From the NCBI GenBank assembly GCA_039026295.1, contig JBCCMP010000175.1, positions 1-9,781 on the forward strand: a stretch of 9,781 nucleotides of DNA, in the 5' to 3' direction. The DNA comes from Thermohalobaculum sp039026295. GTDB lineage: Bacteria > Pseudomonadota > Alphaproteobacteria > Rhodobacterales > Rhodobacteraceae. The notes below the pieces were generated by a model that did no database searches, was not told the origin of the DNA, and saw only the letters and a list, made by a program, of their open reading frames with translations. The translations under genes and the position numbers were made by a program. Below are positions 1 through 4,933 of the stretch, in pieces. Each line of letters begins with the position of its first letter. Position 1 is the stretch's first letter.

Positions 1-273
1 ATTCAGATCAAGGGTATCAACCTTGAAGCCGAACCGATGCCGCATATGCTCTACACAACAAACGCAGACGTCCCGGGCTATATCGGAGCTCTCGGAACAA
101 AACTGGGTGCGCTGTCGATCAACATAGCGACGTTCGCCCTTGGGCGGCGGGAAAAGGACGGTGAAGCGATTGCTCTCTTGGGGGTTGATGATACTATCCC
201 GACTGAAGATCTGGAGGAAATCGCGGCGCTTCCGCAGGTAACGCAGGCGAAAAGCCTGAACTTTCAGGGGTGA
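1..273 (+). CDS. serA: D-3-phosphoglycerate dehydrogenase, C-terminal end (partial, 5' end outside window)
   Basis: The open frame enters from the left edge and stops with TGA at 271-273, giving about 90 residues. Seen: an ACT-type regulatory domain with the segment NADVPGYIGALGTKLG followed by INIATFALGR, a late GEAIALLGVD strand and a terminal PQVTQAKSLNF. This is the order of the serine-binding ACT domain at the end of long-form SerA. Known of the family: SerA oxidises 3-phosphoglycerate with NAD+ to 3-phosphohydroxypyruvate, the first step of serine synthesis in the cytoplasm, and the ACT domain gives feedback control by serine. The catalytic and NAD-binding domains lie outside the window, so the assignment rests on the C-terminal domain only. 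An ACT domain of another enzyme is possible but less likely. The downstream gap to the next gene is 243 bases, so it is probably not co-transcribed with the Tad-like genes. Confidence 0.88.
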   Translation: MQIKGINLEAEPMPHMLYTTNADVPGYIGALGTKLGALSINIATFALGRREKDGEAIALLGVDDTIPTEDLEEIAALPQVTQAKSLNFQG

Positions 274-367
274 TTCTCAAGATCCTGGCCCTACTGCGCT
301 GTTGCAAAACGAAAAATCGCAACTGCGAAATGAAAAAAGCACGGCGGAACTGTGGCCAGTCGGTGTG

Positions 368-387
368 CCAACCATGGGCATGGTGGG
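368..387. repeat. Inverted repeat (possible operator)
   Basis: The core is ACCATG-GG-CATGGT (371-384), perfect over six bases per arm around two central bases. It extends to nine-base arms with one mismatch (A at 370 against G at 385). The centre is too tight for a good RNA hairpin, so a dimeric regulator site is the more natural reading. It lies about 65 bases upstream of the candidate -10 of the Tad-like operon. Confidence 0.4.
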
Positions 388-423
388 GCATGCGCTAAGA
401 TTCACCGGCTAATTTTAATTTAC

Positions 424-453
424 TTCGCTGTGATCGCGATTTTCGTGTATTAT
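424..453 (+). promoter_or_regulatory. Candidate promoter for the Tad-like operon
   Basis: TATTAT at 448-453 matches five of six bases of the sigma70 -10 box. The best -35 at usual spacing is TTCGCT (424-429), with 18 bases between and only three matches. The surrounding sequence is the most AT-rich in the gap. A start near base 460 would give a leader of about 57 bases that contains the stem-loop at 466-490. The -35 is poor, so an activator or another sigma factor may be needed. Confidence 0.35.
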
Positions 454-465
454 TGCACCACGGGA

Positions 466-490
466 TGAAGCCGCGCGCATTTAGGCTTCA
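466..490 (+). promoter_or_regulatory. Leader stem-loop upstream of TadG-like gene
   Basis: TGAAGCC (466-472) and GGCTTCA (484-490) form a perfect seven-base stem with an 11-base loop. It lies 26 bases before the ATG of the TadG-like gene and downstream of the candidate -10, so it would be in the mRNA leader. No T-run follows, so it is not a standard terminator. A role in mRNA stability or translation is only inferred. Confidence 0.4.
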
Positions 491-516
491 GGTGATGTGG
501 ACACGGGATAATCCGA

Positions 517-2205
517 ATGGACTTGGTCAGGACTCTCCGCAGGTTTTGTGGGAACGAAGACGGCGCGATGTCGTTCTTCATGTTGCCGCTGTTTACTCTG
601 CTCATTGGCATCGTAGGGGTGTCATGGGGGCTCGTCTACAACGTGCTCGCCAACATGGACGATCAGGATGCGCGTGAGCGGGCAGTTTTGGCCGCGGCGC
701 TGATGACTGAGGGCTTGGACGAGGAGCAGGTCGTCGCCGACTTCATGGCCAATCGGACCCTTTCGGAATACCAGTCCGAATACACCCTCACTGTCAACGA
801 GATGGCCTCTTCGAAGTCCGTGACAGTCGAGGGCGGCTACTTCATGCCGACGATCTTCCTCAGCCTCTTCAACGTCGATACCCTCTACGTCGGCGGTGTC
901 AGCGAAGCTTTCGTCGGCGAAGGCGCGGTCGAGATTTCGGTCGTTCTGGATATCTCCGGCTCGATGTCACAGAACACGTCCCCGGGCACGGGTCAGAAAC
1001 GCCTCGCTATCCTGCGCGACGCAGCGAAAGAGTTTGTTTCCGGAATTCTGGCACGTCCTAACCGCGATCTCGTCAGCATCAGCATTGTTCCTTACTCGGG
1101 TCAGGTGAATGCGGGCCCGTTTTTCGCCGCTCTTGCCGACAATCCGAACGAGATGGTGACTGGCTACCCCGTCCAGGGTGGCGGCACCCGGGACTTCCCG
1201 GAAGCGGAAAATCTTGTCGGATGGTTGGTGAACCCGGCCAACCCGGTCAGCATGGATGCGCTCATCGAAGAGGTCGATGACGGCACGCCGCCGCCGACTG
1301 ATCCGGATCGCTGGCACAGCTATGGCGATTGCATCGAATTCACCGACGCCGATTTTACGACAGCCGAACTGCCGGCGCTGAACTCGCGTCGGCAAGCCGC
1401 ACAACTCCAGTACTTCAGGTTTGAAGGGTATTTCGGCCACCAAGCCGATTGGGGCTGGTGCCCGACCTTCGCGCACGACGATACCGACCGCACAAAGTTC
1501 GAAGACAAGCCTATACTGCCGTTCACGAACAACGAGACAGATCTGCACGATCTGATCGATGAATTCCGCGCCCACGACGGCACGGGCACGCAGATCGGCA
1601 TGAAGTGGGGCCTCGCGCTGCTTGACCCGTCGACGCAGTCGCTTGTGACGAACCTTATCTCAAGCGGCGCGATCGCGAGCAATTTCGCCGGTCGTCCGGC
1701 AGAGTATGAAGATAGCGGCACGTCAAAGTTTCTGGTTCTTATGACCGATGGGAACATTCGTTTCCAGAATAGGCCAAAGGAGTCCGAACTGGAGAATCCG
1801 ACTGCTGTGGATCACTGGGCAGGGGGGCCTGAGTTCAGCCTTCAAGGATATCCGTATGGCTCTTCAATCACCTCGTCTTATGTCTGGAACACAATGTCGC
1901 TCGTCTGGTCATATGGCGGCGTAAACAACCCCGGCTTTACGGTGACCCCGGACGGAGCCTACCTCAGCACCATAGACGAGCCGTTCCGCGAAGATCAGTT
2001 CCTGGCTTTGTGCGACATCGCCCGTCAGAAGCGGATCCAGGTCTTTACGATCGGTTTCGACATTGAAACCAGCGATGATGCCTGGGATCAGATGCGCGCC
2101 TGCGCAACGACGCCTTCTAACTTCTTCGATGTAGACGGTTTGGACCTGTTCGGTGCGTTCCAACAGATTACCGCCTACACCCAGAAGCTGCGGTTGGTGC
2201 AGTAA
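517..2205 (+). CDS. TadG-like pilus assembly protein with VWA domain
   Basis: 562 residues. An N-terminal hydrophobic segment at about 20-44 follows a short cytoplasmic head, so most of the protein should face the periplasm. A von Willebrand factor A domain begins near 138 with a MIDAS motif DISGSMS (D145, S147, S149). A THR-type third motif is plausible at HDGTGT (353-358), and the conserved late strand reads FLVLMTDG (405-412, D411). Between these lies a long insertion (about 215-345) with C272 and C315; C499 and C529 lie later, so disulfides are possible. The end (FDVDGLDLFGAFQQIT) is the usual close of TadG-type VWA proteins. Known: TadG is an inner-membrane part of Tad/Flp pilus systems. 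Inferred: surface-structure assembly or metal-dependent adhesion. The ATG at 517 follows a modest GGGA (505-508). The stop overlaps the next start as TAATG. Confidence 0.85.
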   Translation: MDLVRTLRRFCGNEDGAMSFFMLPLFTLLIGIVGVSWGLVYNVLANMDDQDARERAVLAAALMTEGLDEEQVVADFMANRTLSEYQSEYTLTVNEMASSKSVTVEGGYFMPTIFLSLFNVDTLYVGGVSEAFVGEGAVEISVVLDISGSMSQNTSPGTGQKRLAILRDAAKEFVSGILARPNRDLVSISIVPYSGQVNAGPFFAALADNPNEMVTGYPVQGGGTRDFPEAENLVGWLVNPANPVSMDALIEEVDDGTPPPTDPDRWHSYGDCIEFTDADFTTAELPALNSRRQAAQLQYFRFEGYFGHQADWGWCPTFAHDDTDRTKFEDKPILPFTNNETDLHDLIDEFRAHDGTGTQIGMKWGLALLDPSTQSLVTNLISSGAIASNFAGRPAEYEDSGTSKFLVLMTDGNIRFQNRPKESELENPTAVDHWAGGPEFSLQGYPYGSSITSSYVWNTMSLVWSYGGVNNPGFTVTPDGAYLSTIDEPFREDQFLALCDIARQKRIQVFTIGFDIETSDDAWDQMRACATTPSNFFDVDGLDLFGAFQQITAYTQKLRLVQ

Positions 2206-2741
2206 TGGGCGCGCTTCATTACCTGAAAGACCTTACGCGGCGGTTCCTGAAAGACACAGGTGGCGGGCCGACGATCGAGTTCGTCATCCTTTTCCCCGGT
2301 GTCATCTACTTCATCTTCCTGTTCAGTGAAGTCGCCGTTCTCACCGCCCGTACCGCTCTTCTAAAACGCGGCGTAATGACGGCTGTTACACCGCTGCGCC
2401 TCGGCGATCCGTTCGACGAACTGGCATTTCGGAACAGCATCTGTGACGGAGCGCTGTTCATTGTGGATTGCGCGGATTCTCTGATGGTCGAGATCCAACC
2501 GATCGAAGGAACGTCGTTTTCAAATTCGGGTCAATTCAACTGCATCAATAATGTAGATCCGGACATCCAGCCAGCGCCGATCCTCAACCCCGGGCAACCA
2601 AAAGAAATCATGCTGGTGCGCGCCTGCCTGCTGGTCAATCCATTGTTCCCGGGCAGTGGTCTTGGGGCGAGCCTGGCGCAGCAACATAACGGCGAGTACG
2701 CCATTGTTGCGACGACGGCATTCATGAACGAGCCAAGCTGA
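2205..2741 (+). CDS. TadE-like pseudopilin, first copy
   Basis: 178 residues. A basic head (about 1-19) is followed by a Flp-prepilin-like site, G20 then GPTI then E25-F26, and a single hydrophobic helix at about 22-45. This matches the G-x4-E-[Y/F] pattern processed by the TadV-type prepilin peptidase in the TadE/TadF family. The rest is a small, probably periplasmic domain with cysteines in the CDGALFIVDCADS stretch (about 80-92), the FNCINN segment and near RACLLVNP, so disulfides are likely. The start ATG shares its A with the preceding TAA stop, and the stop TGA shares its A with the next ATG, so the three genes should be translationally coupled. It is likely a minor pseudopilin partner of the TadG-like protein. 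TadE versus TadF cannot be decided from sequence alone. Confidence 0.8.
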   Translation: MGALHYLKDLTRRFLKDTGGGPTIEFVILFPGVIYFIFLFSEVAVLTARTALLKRGVMTAVTPLRLGDPFDELAFRNSICDGALFIVDCADSLMVEIQPIEGTSFSNSGQFNCINNVDPDIQPAPILNPGQPKEIMLVRACLLVNPLFPGSGLGASLAQQHNGEYAIVATTAFMNEPS

Positions 2742-3319
2742 TGATGAACCAGCCAGTCTTCCGCATGCTCAAGGCGTTCTGGTCCGACAACCGTGGATCG
2801 ATCACGATCGAATTCGTCTTCTGGGTGCCATTGTTGCTGTTCACGGCTCTTTTCATCATCGGTGCGTTCCTTGCGATGTCCAGCCGCCTGCAGGCGATGA
2901 TGAATTCGTCTGCGCTGCACCATGTGATCTCGGCGCAGGAGGAGATTTCCCCGGAGTTCCTCACGGACCTCAGCAACTTGATGAACGAACTTGGCCAGGA
3001 TGCTTCCGGTCCAACCGAGCTGCGGTTCTCCAGCATCAAGTTCAACGGCGTCGATTACGAAGTGCACTGGACAGAATGCTTTGGTGACATCATCGCGCTG
3101 ACCGACGCTGACATCCCCGTCGAGATCATGCCCCAGATGAGCAATCAGGAGCATATACTGCTCGTCGAGTCTTACGTGCCGTATTCCCCGATCACCACGA
3201 CATTCGGTTTGGATGACTTTGTCTGGTCGAGTGTTAAGTTTGTGAAATCGCGCGATGTCTCCAAGATCGACAGCGACTTCGAGTTCAACAACCCGCCAAG
3301 CGGGACCTGCACCGGCTAA
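2741..3319 (+). CDS. TadE/TadG-family pseudopilin, second copy
   Basis: 192 residues. The head MMNQPVFRML is followed by a prepilin-like site, G19 then SITI then E24-F25, and one hydrophobic helix (about 23-46). The motif and layout parallel the preceding protein, but the soluble part differs, with only C107-like (ECFGD) and C-terminal (GTCTG) cysteines visible, so this is not a recent duplication. The soluble domain is rich in acidic and hydroxylated residues and probably periplasmic. The start overlaps the previous stop by one base (TGATG). There are two in-frame ATGs in a row (2741 and 2744); either could be used. It is likely assembled with the first copy and the VWA protein. The next gene, purA, lies 92 bases on with its own promoter. 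Confidence 0.78.
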   Translation: MMNQPVFRMLKAFWSDNRGSITIEFVFWVPLLLFTALFIIGAFLAMSSRLQAMMNSSALHHVISAQEEISPEFLTDLSNLMNELGQDASGPTELRFSSIKFNGVDYEVHWTECFGDIIALTDADIPVEIMPQMSNQEHILLVESYVPYSPITTTFGLDDFVWSSVKFVKSRDVSKIDSDFEFNNPPSGTCTG

Positions 3320-3357
3320 AGCAGCTTTCCCGGGCTCTACCCCATTCGAACCGCACG

Positions 3358-3385
3358 TTGACCATGCGCGCAAGTGGTCTATAAC
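3358..3385 (+). promoter_or_regulatory. Promoter of purA
   Basis: TTGACC (3358-3363) and TATAAC (3380-3385) are separated by 16 bases. Each hexamer matches five of six bases of the sigma70 consensus. It lies in the 92-base gap between the Tad-like operon and purA, giving a short leader of about 20 bases before the ATG at 3412. The RBS GAGG is at 3403-3406. Prediction only, but it is the best-formed promoter in the window. Confidence 0.6.
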
Positions 3386-3411
3386 CGCGCGGGTTTTCAA
3401 GCGAGGCTGTA

Positions 3412-4704
3412 ATGGCGAACGTCGTCGTGGTCGGCGCCCAATGGGGTGACGAGGGCAAGGGAAAGATTGTCGATTGGCTGAGCGAGCGCGCCGATGTAAT
3501 TGTCCGCTTTCAGGGTGGCCATAACGCGGGTCACACGCTGGTCATCGACGGGACCGTCTACAAGCTTCACGCCCTGCCGTCCGGTGTGGTTCGCCCGGGC
3601 AAGCTTTCGGTTATCGGGAACGGTGTGGTGTTGGATCCCTGGCACCTGCTGCAAGAGATCGAAACCGTGCGTGCTCAGGGGATCGAAATCTCGCCGGCCA
3701 CCTTGATGATTGCCGAGAATACGCCTCTGATCCTGCCACTGCACCGTGATCTCGACCGGTTCCGTGAAGAGGCCGCGGGCAAGGCCAAGATCGGGACGAC
3801 CGGGCGCGGCATCGGTCCGGCTTACGAAGACAAGGTCGGCCGCCGCGCGATCCGCGTTGCCGACCTGGGGGACGAGGCGACCTTGGACAGTCGACTTGAT
3901 CGTCTGTACGCGCACCATGATCCGCTTTGCCGCGGATTAGGGGTCGAACCGGTCTCGCGGGAGAGCTTGAAGGGTCAGCTTCTTGAGATCGCGCCTGAGA
4001 TTCTGCAGTTCGCCGCGCCGGCCTGGAAGGCACTGGACGAGCGCCGGAAAGCAGGTGAGCGCATTCTTTTCGAAGGCGCGCAAGGTACTTTGCTGGACAT
4101 CGACTTCGGGACCTATCCCTTTGTCACATCCTCCAACGTCGTGGCCGGAATGGCAGCGCCCGGGGCGGGTCTCGGGCCGACGTCGATTGACTACGTGCTC
4201 GGCCTTGCAAAGGCCTATACTACCCGCGTCGGCGAGGGTCCGTTTCCGACGGAGTTGCTGGACGAGGTCGGGCAGCAACTGGGCGAGCGCGGGCGCGAGT
4301 TTGGTACCACCACGGGGCGCAAACGCCGTTGTGGATGGTTCGATGCGGCGCTCGTGCGGCAGGTCTGCACCGTATCCGGTATCAGCGGAATCGCCCTGAC
4401 AAAACTGGATGTGCTTGACGGGATGGAGGAGTTGAAGATCTGCACCGGCTATCGGCTGGATGGCGAAGAGATCCCTTTCCTGCCCATGGCGGCCAGCCAG
4501 CAGGCCCGGGTCGAACCGATATACGAGACCTTGCCGGGCTGGTCCGGCACGACAGCTTCGGCGCGTCGATGGCTGGACCTGCCCGCGGAGGCGATCAAAT
4601 ACATCAAGCGGGTCGAAGAGTTGATCGAATGCCCGGTCGCGCTACTTTCAACTAGTCCCGAGCGCGATGACACAATTCTTGTGACGGACCCATTCGCCGA
4701 CTGA
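3412..4704 (+). CDS. purA: Adenylosuccinate synthetase
   Basis: 430 residues, the full usual length. It joins IMP and aspartate using GTP to give adenylosuccinate, the first committed step from IMP to AMP, in the cytoplasm. Seen in order: the GTP-binding GAQWGDEGKGK at 8-18 with catalytic Asp13, the GGHNAGHT block at 35-42 with catalytic His41, TTGRGIGPAYEDK (IMP contact region), EGAQGTLLDIDFGTYPFVTSS, GVGEGPFPTE-like signature (VGEGPFPTEL), GTTTGRKRRCGWFD, and KLDVLDG. All key residues are intact. The ATG at 3412 follows GAGG (3403-3406) with a five-base spacer. It has its own promoter and is followed after a few bases by the DUF2842 gene, likely on the same transcript. Flanking Tad genes have no known link to purine synthesis. 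Confidence 0.98.
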   Translation: MANVVVVGAQWGDEGKGKIVDWLSERADVIVRFQGGHNAGHTLVIDGTVYKLHALPSGVVRPGKLSVIGNGVVLDPWHLLQEIETVRAQGIEISPATLMIAENTPLILPLHRDLDRFREEAAGKAKIGTTGRGIGPAYEDKVGRRAIRVADLGDEATLDSRLDRLYAHHDPLCRGLGVEPVSRESLKGQLLEIAPEILQFAAPAWKALDERRKAGERILFEGAQGTLLDIDFGTYPFVTSSNVVAGMAAPGAGLGPTSIDYVLGLAKAYTTRVGEGPFPTELLDEVGQQLGERGREFGTTTGRKRRCGWFDAALVRQVCTVSGISGIALTKLDVLDGMEELKICTGYRLDGEEIPFLPMAASQQARVEPIYETLPGWSGTTASARRWLDLPAEAIKYIKRVEELIECPVALLSTSPERDDTILVTDPFAD

Positions 4705-4714
4705 CGGAGTGGCC

Positions 4715-4933
4715 GTGAGCTATCGCAACAGAAAACGTCTTGCGCTGTTTGTCCTTATCATTGGACTGCCCGCATACATCGTCGTCGCAACGAGCTTGGT
4801 GAACCAGTTCGAGCGTCCCGGCATTCTGGTGGAACTCGGCGTGTATGTCGGGCTGGGAATTATCTGGGCGTTTCCGCTGAAATGGCTGTTCCGCGGCCTT
4901 GGCCAACCGGACCCGGACAGCAATCAAAGCTGA
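4715..4933 (+). CDS. DUF2842 family small membrane protein
   Basis: 72 residues from the GTG at 4715. Two hydrophobic segments (roughly residues 9-28 and 39-55) with a short polar link, and a basic start (SYRNRKR), suggest an inner-membrane hairpin with both ends in the cytoplasm. The pattern (RRLAL..LIIGLPAYIVVA..LV then LGIIWAFPLK..FRGLGQPDPD) is that of DUF2842, a family of alphaproteobacterial proteins of unknown function. An in-frame GTG at 4709 would add two residues, but GGAG (4706-4709) overlaps that codon and sits five bases before the GTG at 4715, which favours the latter. It begins ten bases after the purA stop, so the two are probably co-transcribed. Its last ten bases overlap the end of the opposite-strand gene. 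Confidence 0.8.
   Translation: MSYRNRKRLALFVLIIGLPAYIVVATSLVNQFERPGILVELGVYVGLGIIWAFPLKWLFRGLGQPDPDSNQS

Larger units (their letters stand above)
274..516. other. Intergenic region serA to TadG-like gene
   Basis: This 243-base gap has no convincing gene. In order it holds: a stretch with several short A-tracts (306-338), which could bend DNA; a near-perfect dyad (368-387); an AT-rich patch with a TATTAT hexamer (448-453); and a perfect stem-loop (466-490) just ahead of the next gene. No hairpin followed by a T-run was found behind serA, so its terminator was not identified. Confidence 0.6.

Noticed and set aside
301..338. GTTGC/GCAAC stem with A-rich sequence after serA as a terminator
   Set aside because: The stem is only five bases with a 13-base loop and is followed by A-runs, not T-runs, on the + strand, so it does not fit an intrinsic terminator for serA.
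967..1575. Minus-strand open frame of 202 codons
   Set aside because: It is antisense to the VWA protein, which has clear motifs and a conserved ending; the reverse frame shows no recognisable pattern.
2531..3400. Minus-strand open frame of 289 codons across the two TadE-like genes
   Set aside because: It is antisense to two coupled genes with prepilin motifs, and its composition (His/Arg-rich) is typical of a shadow frame.
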